A stretch of 64,000 bases of DNA from VRUE01 sp963715625 (GTDB lineage Bacteria > Actinomycetota > Thermoleophilia > Solirubrobacterales > 70-9): assembly GCA_963715625.1 (NCBI GenBank), contig OY970260.1:310001-374000 (forward strand), in the 5' to 3' direction. The notes under the pieces are model-generated. The model did not search any database. It was not told the DNA's origin and saw only the letters and a list, made by a program, of their open reading frames with translations. Position 1 is the stretch's first letter. Every line of letters starts with the position of its first letter. Shown piece after piece: positions 40,194 through 49,130 of the stretch. The position numbers were made by a program, and so were the translations under genes.

Positions 40194-42521
40194 CGGCCTT
40201 CCTGGGCAGGCGGGCTGGGTTCGGCTGCAGCGCCGGAAGACGGGCCTTCTGGGGTTGCGGCGGCGGCCGCGGGCTCCTCCCTGCCTATATGGATGCGGCC
40301 CTCGAGCGGGTCGGCGATCACCCTGTAGGGGGTCTCGCGGTGGATCGCGGCGAGCAGCATCACGGCGGCGATTGCGACGAGGCTGACCGCGGTCGCGACG
40401 CGGCCCACCCGCAGGCGCCAGACCGGCTGCGGGCGCGCCCGTGGCCTCACCGCCAGCACCCGCGAGGCGATCGAGGGAAGCGAGGCGAAGGTGGAGTCGG
40501 GCGAGTGGCGCTCGCGGCTGAGATGGCGGAGGACCGACTCGAGCTCGTGCTCGGTTCGGGCGACCTCGGCCAGCCCGAAGCGCTCGAAGGCCGCGTTGTT
40601 GGCGCGCAGGTGGCCGGCGGAGAAACCGAAGGAGACCACCGGGCAGCCGCGGATGTGCGCCTCGAGAACGGTCAGCCCCGCGGTCGAGTGGATCAGCGCG
40701 TCGGCGGCGGCCATCCAGTCGCTCATCTGCTCGGTGAAGCCGAGGACCCGCACCCGCTCGTTGCCGGCGAAGCGCTGCTCGAGCTTCTCGCGGGCGATCT
40801 CGTTGCGGCCGGTGATGCAGGTGACGATCGCGTCTTCGCCCGCGAGCGCAGCTTCGATCGACCCCTCGAGATCGCCGATGCCCCAACCGCCCCCGGAGAC
40901 GAGGACGAGCCGGGCGTGGACGGGGACGCCGAGCGCCTTGCGCGCGTCGCTGCGGGTGCGCGGCATCAGGAACTCGCGCGAGATCGGCGGTCGCGTCCAC
41001 TCGACGCTGCCCGGGCCGGCGAGCCTCTCGACTTCCTCGATCGACTCGGGGTGGGTGACGAAGTGCATGTCGACCCCCGGGTGCGCCCAGTAGCGCAGGC
41101 CGGCGAGGTCGGTGATCGCGGACTGCACCGGGACGAGCAGCCGCCGGTTCTCCCGCAGCATCCCCAGCACCGCGGTGACGCCCGGGTAGGTGGAGACGAC
41201 GACGTTCTGGGTCGTGCCTGGCGATCAGCCGCATCAGGCCGCCGGCGCCGAGCCCGTAGCTGAGGTGGTGCGCGAGCCAGCGGGTCGGCGCGAACTTGGT
41301 GATCAGCCAGTACTGGATGTCGAACAGCCACGGCATCCAGCGAAAGGTCACGCGCGAGCCCCCGCGCACCACGGCGGAGACGATCCTTCCCATCGCCTCG
41401 AGGCCGTTGGCGATCTCGACCTCCGCCCCGGGGATCTCCTCCTCGACGTCGGCCTTGATCATCCGCGCCGGCAGGTCGTGGCCCTCGCCGATGTCGGCGG
41501 TGAGGACGAGAACGCGCGGGGCGCGGTCCTCGCGCGACGCCGCGCCGGCGAGGAGCGCCCCGGCGGCATGGCCGTTGCCGTTCAGGGACGGCCTCTTGCC
41601 CGGCACCGGGTCCGGCGCGCGGGTGCTGCTGCGCACCCACTCGACGTAGCGGCGCACGCCCTCGCGGAAGCTCGTCTCGGCATTCCAGCCGATCTCCTCC
41701 AGCGCTCGCTCGTTGGAGATCTCCTTGCCGGGGAAGTCGCCCGGGCGCGGCGGCGTGTGGACGATCTCGCAGCCGCCGGTCATCTCCTGCACGGTCTCGG
41801 CGATCTCGAGGATCGTCACCACCTCCTCGCCAGAGAGGTTGTAGGTGCGGTTGGCGGCCCCGGGCGCGAGCGCCGCGACGATGCCCGCAGCGAGGTCCTC
41901 GACGTAGATGAAGCTTCGGCACTGGCTGCCGTCGCCGGCGATCGTCAGCGCCTTGCCTTCCAGCGCCAGGTCGGTGAACTTGGCGACGACGCCGGCGGCG
42001 CGGGCTCGCGGCCCGTAGGGGATGCCGAAGCGCAGCACGGTCGACTCCAGCTCGAAGAGCTCGGCGTAGCCGGCGCAATAGGTCTCGCCGGCGAGCTTGG
42101 TCGCGGTGTAGAGGTGGCGCGGCGCCGGGATCGGCGTCTCCTCGTCGACCGCCTGCTCGGCGCAGTCGCTGTAGACCCAGGTGGTCGAGCCGTAGACGAC
42201 GCGGCCGGCCTCGGCCCGGCAGGCGGCCTCGAGCACGTTGAGGGTGCCGCGCGTGTTGACCTCCTCGGCGAGAACGGGATCGGCGTGGACGTGGGCGACG
42301 TCGGCGACGGCGGCGAGGTGGATGACCGCGTCGCAGTCGCGCATCGCCAGGTCGAGGTTGGCCGGGTCGGTGATGCTGCCGGTGAAGGTCTCGACCTCGA
42401 GCGGCGAGTGGTAGGGCGAGGCGCTGAGGTCGAAGATCCGCGGCGTGATGCCGCGCTCGATCAGGCGGTCGACGACATGGGAGCCGATGAAGCCGCCGCC
42501 GCCCGTTACCAGGACCCTCAT
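40190..42521 (-). pseudogene. NAD-dependent epimerase fused to MGDG-synthase-like glycosyltransferase, 1-base frameshift
   Basis: From ATG 42521 the product begins with an extended-SDR epimerase: VLVTGGGGFIGSHVVDRLI, DAVIHLAAVADVAHV, the catalytic YTATK and GIPYGPRARAAGV. After about residue 310 a linker rich in Pro, Gly and Ala leads, with no stop and no start codon, into a GT-B glycosyltransferase (VLVLTADIGEGHDLPARMI, later LVLVSGGGWGIGDLEG and IHSTAGLTVLEA), then one membrane helix (VSLVAIAAVMLLAAIH). The frame breaks at 41205-41206. Removing one base of the TT there restores DPDVVVSTYPGVTAVLGML and a 776-residue protein. It follows the DegT aminotransferase with a four-base overlap. Confidence 0.82.
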
Positions 42522-43570
42522 GCCTCGTCCCCTCCGAGGGCCGGAGCGCGACTCTCCGGGCGATAGTAGAGCGGCACGCACCAGTGGCTCTCGGCCACCC
42601 AGTCGGTGTTCGGCAGCTCGTCGGCGCGGCCCATGATGCGGTGGCAGGGCTGCTCGTAGACGCGGCCGGTCGACTTCTCGATCTGCTCGAAGACGACGTA
42701 CTTGTAGAGGCCCGAGGTCATCCCCTCGGGCAGCTCCAGGCGCGCCGGGTGCAGCGGGTCGAGGTGGTCGCGGGCGTAGGAGTTCTTCCAGGCGACGATC
42801 TCCTCCATGCGGTCGGCTTGGACGAGGCCGAGGGCGGCGGTGAACTCGCTCATGCGGAAGTTGAGCCCGTCGACCTCGTGCTCGAACTTGCCGTAGTTGC
42901 GGAACTTGCGCGCGAACTCGATCAGGTCGGGGTCGGCCGAGACGAGCACGCCGCCCTCGCCGGTGGAGACGGTCTTGGTCGCGTAGAGCGAGTAGACGCC
43001 GGCGTCGCCGAAGCCGCCCGGCCTGCGGCCGCTCCACTCGGCGCCGTGGGCGTGGGCGCAGTCCTCGAGCAGGAAGATGCCGTTCTCGTGGCAGTACTCG
43101 GCGATGCGCTCCGAGTCGAACGCGATGTGGCCGCCGATGTGGACGAGGATCGCGGCCTTCGGCCTGTGCTTCCCGGCCTTGGCCTCGAAGTCCTCGAACG
43201 ACATGCAGAGGTCCTCGCGGTTGCAGTCGACGAACTCGACTCTCGCGCCGGCCTTGACCGCGGCCAGCGGCGTCGCCATGAAGGTGTTCGAGGGACAGAG
43301 CACGGTCTCTTCCCGCACCCCGGCAAACTCGAGCGCCGCCAGCGCGCCGCCCGCCCAGCTCGAGAGCCCGAGGCTCGGCAACCCGTTCCACTCCTCCCAG
43401 CGCCGCTCGAACGCGCCGAGCATCCGGCCCTCCGACCATTGCTCGGAGTCGAGCACCTCGGTCCAGAGACCGAAGAGCCTCGCCCGGTCGCGGTGATCGA
43501 AGCCGATCGCGAACCTGGACGCGGCCGGGGACTCGCTGACTGGGTTCGGGGAGGCCACGAGGCGGCGCAA
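42518..43570 (-). CDS. DegT/DnrJ/EryC1 family sugar aminotransferase
   Basis: The 350-residue PLP enzyme has the family pattern: SNTFMATPLAAVKAGARVEF, the cofactor-binding EDCAHAHGAEW, and the Schiff-base lysine in YATKTVSTGEGG. It aminates keto-sugar nucleotides or acts as a dehydratase. It is the first gene of the aminotransferase, epimerase-GT, deacetylase run, so it likely supplies an amino sugar for that glycan. Confidence 0.9.
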   Translation of the reverse strand: MRRLVASPNPVSESPAASRFAIGFDHRDRARLFGLWTEVLDSEQWSEGRMLGAFERRWEEWNGLPSLGLSSWAGGALAALEFAGVREETVLCPSNTFMATPLAAVKAGARVEFVDCNREDLCMSFEDFEAKAGKHRPKAAILVHIGGHIAFDSERIAEYCHENGIFLLEDCAHAHGAEWSGRRPGGFGDAGVYSLYATKTVSTGEGGVLVSADPDLIEFARKFRNYGKFEHEVDGLNFRMSEFTAALGLVQADRMEEIVAWKNSYARDHLDPLHPARLELPEGMTSGLYKYVVFEQIEKSTGRVYEQPCHRIMGRADELPNTDWVAESHWCVPLYYRPESRAPALGGDEA

Positions 43571-43589
43571 ACCTAGCAGCGAGGCCGGA

Positions 43590-44495
43590 TCACCCGTCGC
43601 GGTGCGCCGACTCGATCATCGCGCCGACAGCCGGCGACCCGGCGAGCAGCACGGTGCCGGCGACGGCGACCGCCATCGAGGCAGCGAGGACGGCGCCGCC
43701 CAGCGGAGTGGCTCCCCAGGACTCGCCGAAGATCAGCGGCGCCAGCAGCACCGGGACCAGCACCTGGACGGCGAACATCGTCGGCGCCACATGGGTGGCC
43801 GCCCGGTGCTGCAGGGCGCTCATCTCGCTGAGCAGCGCCAGGCCCTCGGAGAGCGCCGCCGTCGCCAGCCAGGCGATCGCGACCAGGAGCGCCCCCGCCG
43901 CCAGCTCGTCGGTCAGCAGCTTGCTGGCGATCGCCGTCCAGGCGTAGCCGCAGCCGGCGCTGAGCACCATCAGGGTGCCGATCCTCGCGGCGCTTCCGAC
44001 TTCGACCCCACCCTGGTGTGGCGAATGCCGGATGCGCCCCCTCAAGGCATAGGGAGCGAGGATCGGAAGGGCGACGAGCAGCAGGGCGAGGGCGATCGCT
44101 CCGGTCTCAGCGTGCTCCGTGGTGCGCTCCGGCGCCGCCAGCGCCACGCCCGCCACTCCGAGGACGATTGCCCCCACGGCGATCCACTCGCGGGGTCCCG
44201 GCCCCTCCCCCAGCCGCGTCGCCCCAAGCCACAGAAGCAGGATCAGGCCACTCGCCAGACACGGCTGCACCACGGTCAGCGGCGCCAGCAGCAGCGCCAC
44301 GATCTCCAGCGGCCACCCGACCAGCCCCAGCCCGGTGGCCCCCAGCCAGCGCCGGTTCCGCACCAGCTTCCCGATCAGCGAAGGCCGCAGCGAGTGCTCG
44401 CGGGGGACGCCGCGCGCCTCCAGCGCCTGCAGCGCGATCGCGGTGTTGTAGAGGACCGAGGCCCCGACGGCCGCGACTATGCCAACGGCAAGCAC
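43590..44495 (-). CDS. DMT/EamA-like membrane transporter
   Basis: The 301-residue protein has nine to ten hydrophobic helices and an internally repeated five-helix layout (first half to about residue 140, second half from about 165), with PLTVVQPCLASGLILLLWL in the first half and APTMFAVQVLVPVLLAPLIF in the second. This suits a drug/metabolite-type exporter. The start is GTG 44495. No substrate can be inferred. Confidence 0.8.
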   Translation of the reverse strand: MLAVGIVAAVGASVLYNTAIALQALEARGVPREHSLRPSLIGKLVRNRRWLGATGLGLVGWPLEIVALLLAPLTVVQPCLASGLILLLWLGATRLGEGPGPREWIAVGAIVLGVAGVALAAPERTTEHAETGAIALALLLVALPILAPYALRGRIRHSPHQGGVEVGSAARIGTLMVLSAGCGYAWTAIASKLLTDELAAGALLVAIAWLATAALSEGLALLSEMSALQHRAATHVAPTMFAVQVLVPVLLAPLIFGESWGATPLGGAVLAASMAVAVAGTVLLAGSPAVGAMIESAHRDG

Positions 44496-44554
44496 AGTTA
44501 CGCGACCCTAGCGATCTCCACATCTAGAAATCCCGGGAGTGGCGAACTCTCTCG

Positions 44555-44755
44555 CTAGCGGCGACGCCGGTGCTCGGGCGGGGCGTAGCGCATCACGACC
44601 AGGGAGAGGAGGAATCCCCCCAGTGCGAACAGCAGGCACGCAGAAAGGCCCCATGCGGTCTCCCCTGCATGGATAGCGCCCAGCGTCAGGCAGGTGACCA
44701 CGGTCAAGGCGCTCATGCCCAGATAAGTCAGGATCAGTGCCTTGACTTCGGTCAT
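44555..44755 (-). CDS. Tiny two-helix membrane protein, second gene of pair B
   Basis: The 66-residue product (MTEVKALILTYLGMSALTVV...) has two hydrophobic helices and an Arg-rich tail (PPEHRRRR). It is the downstream gene of a small pair and mirrors the 76-residue protein at 30672-30902 in start, helix spacing and basic tail. The similarity is mostly topological. Function unknown. Confidence 0.55.
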   Translation of the reverse strand: MTEVKALILTYLGMSALTVVTCLTLGAIHAGETAWGLSACLLFALGGFLLSLVVMRYAPPEHRRRR

Positions 44756-44766
44756 CGACTTTTAGC

Positions 44767-44976
44767 TTACCCTACGATTGCAGACAATACGATCACAAAG
44801 ACAGCCCCGCCGATTCCCCACAAACCCCCCACGACGGCCGCGCGACGCAGCTCCTCCTCTTGCCATTCCGCCAGCACGGGACCGGCGTGGCCGAGAAATC
44901 CACCGACGGCGATTGCGCCCGCCATGAGGCCGACGAACGTGACGGACTGACCGAGAATGGTGCCCACCGGGACCAT
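44767..44976 (-). CDS. Tiny two-helix membrane protein, first gene of pair B
   Basis: The 69-residue product (MVPVGTILGQSVTFVGLMAG...) has two hydrophobic helices around an acidic turn (EWQEEELRRA) and ends FVIVLSAIVG. It aligns without gaps to the last part of the 71-residue protein at 30904-31119. The downstream partner starts 11 bases after its stop. A role as a small membrane complex with the partner is a guess. Confidence 0.55.
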   Translation of the reverse strand: MVPVGTILGQSVTFVGLMAGAIAVGGFLGHAGPVLAEWQEEELRRAAVVGGLWGIGGAVFVIVLSAIVG

Positions 44977-45042
44977 CGCTCAACGGTAGGCAGCCGGAAC
45001 GCACACGCGCGTGCCAATCGCACCGAATGTGAAACGCCTCCG

Positions 45043-46752
45043 TTACGTCTCCTGGTACAGCGGCCCGTCGCCGCCCTCGGGCAGCGTCAGGCGGCCGCCC
45101 TTGGCGGTGATCGCGCCGCACTGGACGCAGTTGGAGGCGGTGACGTGGACGTCGACCTCGGCGGCGCCGTTCTCGAGCTGCTCGTCGGGGATCTCGTAGA
45201 CCTGGGCCGGGCACATCGAGACCCAGGTCTGGGCGATCTCGCGCGGAACCCTGGTCTGGATGCGGACGTGGTTGGGGGCGTCGTCGCGGGTCGCGTTGCC
45301 GGAGAGGAAGACCGAGTCGAGCTTGTTGAAGGTGAGCTCGTTGTCGGGTTTGGGGTACCTGCTCGCGGCCTTGCCGATCTGCATCGCCGGCTCGGCGTTG
45401 TCCTCGACCTTCCAGTGACCGGGGGGGAAATTGCCTTTGGTGGCCACCAATGCGTTAGCGACGATGCCGCCGACGATCAGCCCCTTCGTCAGCGGCTGCT
45501 TCATGTTGCGCGACTTGTAGAGGTCCTTCTCGATGACCGAGCCGCGGATCATCGCGTCGTAGCTCTCGAAGTTGACCGAGTCGATGTCCTTCTTGAGCGA
45601 CTCGACGATCGCTTCCGCCGCGTACATCCCGGCGTGCATCGCGTAGTGGACGCCGGCGAGTTCAGCGATGTTGACCATCCCGGCGGCGTCGCCGGCAACC
45701 AGCATGCCGGGCACCGAGAAGCGCTTGGGCAGCGACCAGTAGCCGCCCGAGGGGATCGTCTTGGCGCCCCACCCGACTCGCTTGCCGCCCTCGATGATCT
45801 TGGCGATGAAGGGGTGCTGCTTGAACCGCTGCAGCTCGTCGTGGACCGAGAAGGTCGCGTCGGTGTAGTCGAGGCCGACGACGAGGCCGAAGCAGACCTT
45901 GTCCTCCCCCATCGGGTAGATGAAGCTGCCGCCGGCCTCCTTGTATCTGGCTCCCCAGCGCAGCGGCCAGCCGAGCGTGTGGATCACCCGGTCAAGCGGC
46001 TTCGGCACCCCCCAGATCTCCTTCACGCCGAGCTCCCACGCCTGCGGATCGCTGCCCTCGCACATGCCGAAGTAGTCGTAGGCGGAGTAGGTGAGGTGGC
46101 CGATCGTGCCCTCGGCCAGCACCGTCGCCTTGGCTACGACGTCAGAGCCGGGCTCGAAGTTGCCGAGCTCCTCGCCGTCCTTGCCGCGGCCGCGGTCGCC
46201 CGAGCGCACGCCCTTGACGATCCGGTCCTCGACCAGCAGCTTCGTCGCGGCCGTCTCGGAGAGGATGTAGACGCCGGCCTCCTCCGCCTTCTCGGCGAGG
46301 AAGCGGCCCAGCTTCGAGACCGAGAGCGTGTAGTAGCCCTCCTTGCGGAAGTTGGGCGGCGGAGGCTTCAGCGGGATCGCGGCCTTCGAGGTGAGGAAGT
46401 ACGTCGCGTCCTTCGTCACCTCCTGGTAGACCGGTGGCCACTCTCCCGGGTCCATGTCCGGGAACAGCCGCGTCATCGCCGAGGGATCGACATTGGCGCC
46501 CGAGAGCAGGTGGGCGCCCGCGACTTTGCCCTTCTCGATCACCGCGACCGGGACTTCGCCCAGCTTCTCGGTCAGCTCCGGCTCGTGCTCGAGCAGCTGC
46601 ATCAGCTTGTTGGCGCAGGCGAGGCCCGCCGGCCCGCCGCCGACGATCGCGACTCCGACCTCGATCCGGTCGTCGACCGGATCGGTCGGCGGGCCGATCA
46701 CGTCGGCGGAGTCGAACGGCGGCGGAAAATCGATCGGCTTGACGGCGGGCAT
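45043..46752 (-). CDS. Electron transfer flavoprotein-ubiquinone/menaquinone oxidoreductase
   Basis: The 569-residue flavoprotein passes electrons from ETF to the quinone pool. It has an FAD-binding start (VAIVGGGPAGLACANKLMQL), an internal FAD motif (GMLVAGDAAGMVNIAEL), and the C-terminal iron-sulfur region. The cluster ligands are Cys514, Cys542 and Cys545. The position of the fourth expected cysteine (CxxCxxC) is Ile548, so the domain has only three canonical ligands. It follows etfA by six bases in an etfB-etfA-ETF-QO operon. Confidence 0.92.
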   Translation of the reverse strand: MPAVKPIDFPPPFDSADVIGPPTDPVDDRIEVGVAIVGGGPAGLACANKLMQLLEHEPELTEKLGEVPVAVIEKGKVAGAHLLSGANVDPSAMTRLFPDMDPGEWPPVYQEVTKDATYFLTSKAAIPLKPPPPNFRKEGYYTLSVSKLGRFLAEKAEEAGVYILSETAATKLLVEDRIVKGVRSGDRGRGKDGEELGNFEPGSDVVAKATVLAEGTIGHLTYSAYDYFGMCEGSDPQAWELGVKEIWGVPKPLDRVIHTLGWPLRWGARYKEAGGSFIYPMGEDKVCFGLVVGLDYTDATFSVHDELQRFKQHPFIAKIIEGGKRVGWGAKTIPSGGYWSLPKRFSVPGMLVAGDAAGMVNIAELAGVHYAMHAGMYAAEAIVESLKKDIDSVNFESYDAMIRGSVIEKDLYKSRNMKQPLTKGLIVGGIVANALVATKGNFPPGHWKVEDNAEPAMQIGKAASRYPKPDNELTFNKLDSVFLSGNATRDDAPNHVRIQTRVPREIAQTWVSMCPAQVYEIPDEQLENGAAEVDVHVTASNCVQCGAITAKGGRLTLPEGGDGPLYQET

Positions 46753-46758
46753 CGTTTG

Positions 46759-47730
46759 CTACCCCTTCTTCGCCTTGATCGCCTCGGTCAGCTTGGGGAC
46801 GATCTTGTGCAGGTCGCCCACCACGCCGAGGTCGGAGAACTCGAATATCGGCGCGTTCTGGTCCTTGTTGATCGCGAGGATGTTCTCCGAGCTCTGCATC
46901 CCGACCTTGTGCTGGATCGCGCCGGAGATGCCGGCGGCCAGGTAGAGCTTCGGCGCGACCGTCTTGCCGGTCTGGCCGATCTGGGCCGCGTAGGGGTACC
47001 AGCCGGCGTCGACGACGGCGCGGGTGGCTGCAACCGCACCGCCCATCGCCTCGGCCAGTTCCTCGCACTGCTTGAAGCCCTCGGCGGCGCCGAGGCCGCG
47101 GCCTCCGCCGACGAGGATCTCGGCGTCCTCGATGTTGACGTCGGCGCCGCGCTGCTCGCCGCGCTGGACCATCGTCGCCCTGGTCGACCAGGGCGAGAGC
47201 TCGACCTCGACGTCGACGACCTCGGCGCTGCCGCCGCTCTCGTTGATGTCGAAGGCGTTGAGGCGGCCGATGATGATCCCCGGCTCGCCCACGCACTCGA
47301 CGTCGGCGACCTTCGAGTCCTGCAGGATCGGGCGCTCGGCGATCAGCTTGCCGCCGTCCACCTTCACCTTGGTGACCTCCATCGTCACGCCCGCGTTGAG
47401 GCGGGCGGTGAGGCCGGCGCCGATCTCAAAGCCGAGCAGGCCGCCGCCGAAGAGGGCGTAGCTGAAGCCCTCGTCGGTGATGACCTTGGCCATCGCGTCG
47501 ACGATTGGCTGGGCGAGGCCCTCGGGCACGCCCTTGGCCCGGTAGACCTTGGTCGCGCCCCAGTTGCCGAGCTGCGCGCAGGCGTCATCGGCGATGTCGC
47601 CGACGACCAGGGCAGCGGCGTCGCCGCCGATCTGGCCGGCCAGCTTGGCCGCCTCGGAGATCGCCCCGAGTGAGTTCTTGTTGAAGTTGCCCTCGTCGTC
47701 GTGGAGGGCGTAGGTCAGGATGCCTGCCAT
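46759..47730 (-). CDS. etfA: Electron transfer flavoprotein subunit alpha
   Basis: The 323-residue subunit carries the FAD domain in its second half (AATRAVVDAGWYPYAAQIGQ, TGKTVAPKLYLAAGISGAIQ, LAINKDQNAPIFEFSDLGVV). It follows etfB directly, with the stop of one adjoining the start of the other. ETF collects electrons from acyl-CoA dehydrogenases. Confidence 0.96.
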   Translation of the reverse strand: MAGILTYALHDDEGNFNKNSLGAISEAAKLAGQIGGDAAALVVGDIADDACAQLGNWGATKVYRAKGVPEGLAQPIVDAMAKVITDEGFSYALFGGGLLGFEIGAGLTARLNAGVTMEVTKVKVDGGKLIAERPILQDSKVADVECVGEPGIIIGRLNAFDINESGGSAEVVDVEVELSPWSTRATMVQRGEQRGADVNIEDAEILVGGGRGLGAAEGFKQCEELAEAMGGAVAATRAVVDAGWYPYAAQIGQTGKTVAPKLYLAAGISGAIQHKVGMQSSENILAINKDQNAPIFEFSDLGVVGDLHKIVPKLTEAIKAKKG

Positions 47731-48522
47731 CTAGATCAGCTTCCTCTCGTCGAGCCAGGCGACGATCTTTTCGACCGTCTCGTTGGTGTCCTCGTCCTCG
47801 ATGATCTCGCCGGCTTCCTTCGCGGGCGGATCGCTGAGCCCCAGGACCTTCGTCTTCGAGCCACCCTCACCGACCATGCCGGCGTCGATGCCGACGTCGG
47901 CGGTCGCCTTCGGGTCGAGGGGCTTTTTCTTCGCCCCCATGATCGCCTTCAGGCTCGGGTAGCGCGGCTCGTTGATCGCGTCGCCGACGCTGATCACGGC
48001 GGGCAGCTCGACCTCGACCGTGTCGTAGCCGTACTCGGCCTGGCGCTCGCAACGCAGCTTGCCGCCGGTGACGTCGATCTTGATCACCTGGGTGAGCGAG
48101 GGCATCTTCAGGTGGTCGGCGACGACGGCGCCGATCGTGTAGCACTCGCCGTCGTCGGACTGCTGGCCCAGCAGGACCAGGTCGGGGCTCTCGGCCTCGA
48201 GCACCTTGGCCAGCGAGTAACCGGTGGCGCAGACGTCGGAGCCGGCGAGCGCGTCGTCGGAGAGGTGCACGGAGCGGTCGGCTCCGAGCGCTACCGCCTT
48301 ATGCAGAGCGCGGACCGCCGAATCGGGGCCCATCGTCACGGCGACGACCTCCTCGACCGGAATGGCGCCGCCCTCCTTGATCTGCATGGCGGCCTCGATG
48401 GCGTGGGTGTCGAAGGGGTTCAGGTTCTTCTCGCCGCTGCGGTCCAGGCGCATCGTGTTGGGGTCGATGCGCTTCTGAACGGCGGCGTCCGGAACCTCCT
48501 TGACCAGGACGCAGATCTTCAA
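47731..48522 (-). CDS. etfB: Electron transfer flavoprotein subunit beta
   Basis: The 263-residue subunit begins KICVLVKEVPDAAVQKRIDP and has NPFDTHAIEAAMQIKEGG and the AMP/FAD contact region LLGQQSDDGECYTIGAVVAD. The start codon is TTG at 48522, supported by AAGGAGG eight bases upstream. It heads the operon, and the promoter carries a palindromic operator at 48557-48572. Confidence 0.96.
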   Translation of the reverse strand: MKICVLVKEVPDAAVQKRIDPNTMRLDRSGEKNLNPFDTHAIEAAMQIKEGGAIPVEEVVAVTMGPDSAVRALHKAVALGADRSVHLSDDALAGSDVCATGYSLAKVLEAESPDLVLLGQQSDDGECYTIGAVVADHLKMPSLTQVIKIDVTGGKLRCERQAEYGYDTVEVELPAVISVGDAINEPRYPSLKAIMGAKKKPLDPKATADVGIDAGMVGEGGSKTKVLGLSDPPAKEAGEIIEDEDTNETVEKIVAWLDERKLI

Positions 48523-48543
48523 CTTTCAAGCCTCCTTGGCTGA

Positions 48544-48572
48544 GTTCTAAAGCTGGTTGACTGACCAGTCAA
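48544..48572 (-). promoter_or_regulatory. Promoter with overlapping palindromic operator upstream of etfB
   Basis: TTGACTGACCAGTCAA (48557-48572) is a palindrome with 7-bp arms, resembling operators of TetR-type fatty-acid or phenylacetate regulators. On the minus strand its TTGACT (48572-48567) makes a -35 box, and TAGAAC (48549-48544) lies 17 bases on as a -10 box. Binding would block RNA polymerase directly. A regulator gene is not in the window. AAGGAGG at 48531-48537 serves the TTG start. Confidence 0.6.
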
Positions 48573-48617
48573 TCAGTCTATCTATGCATCGGACGATGTG
48601 ACGTTAGGTGCGCGAAA

Positions 48618-49037
48618 TCACGCTTCGTGGCGCTCGGTGGCACCCTCGCGGATGAACTCTACGATCTCGTCGGTTCCCGCGCCCGGAGTGAAGACGGCGG
48701 AGACGCCGAGCTTCTTCAGCTCGGGGATGTCCTCGGCCGGGATCGTCCCCCCGACCGTGACCAGGACGTCGTCGACGCCCTGCTCGGCGAGCAGCTCGAC
48801 CACGCGGGGCACCAGGGTCATATGCGCCCCCGACAAGATCGAGAGCCCGACCGCGTCGGCGTCCTCCTGGATCACCGTCTCGGCGATCTGCTCCGGCGTC
48901 TGGTGCAGGCCGGTGTAGATCACCTCCATGCCAGCGTCGCGCAGGGCGCGGGCGATGATCTTGGCGCCGCGGTCGTGCCCGTCCAGGCCGGGCTTGGCGA
49001 CGACGACGCGGATCTTGCGGGCGGTTGCGGTGGCCAT
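48618..49037 (-). CDS. Cobalamin-binding subunit of methylmalonyl-CoA-type mutase
   Basis: The 139-residue protein is a stand-alone B12-binding domain. KPGLDGHDRGAKIIARAL contains the DxHxxG motif that supplies the lower-axial histidine; LSILSGAHMTLVPRV and VTVGGTIPAEDIPEL complete the Rossmann-like fold. It must work with a separate large subunit, whose gene lies 6.5 kb away at 55539-57161 on the same strand. HicBA and the helicase lie between them, so an insertion may have separated the subunits. Confidence 0.92.
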   Translation of the reverse strand: MATATARKIRVVVAKPGLDGHDRGAKIIARALRDAGMEVIYTGLHQTPEQIAETVIQEDADAVGLSILSGAHMTLVPRVVELLAEQGVDDVLVTVGGTIPAEDIPELKKLGVSAVFTPGAGTDEIVEFIREGATERHEA

Positions 49038-49130
49038 GCGCCGGGAACACTAGCGGCGACCGGGCCAATTTCGCGACCAAGCCTTGGATGCGGCCAGCTG
49101 GCGCCCCGTCGCCGCGCTACCTTTAGAGCA

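Noticed and set aside
44860..47673. Open frame of over 900 codons opposite ETF-QO and etfA
   Set aside because: Antisense shadow of high-GC coding sequence; the minus strand encodes complete, motif-bearing ETF proteins.
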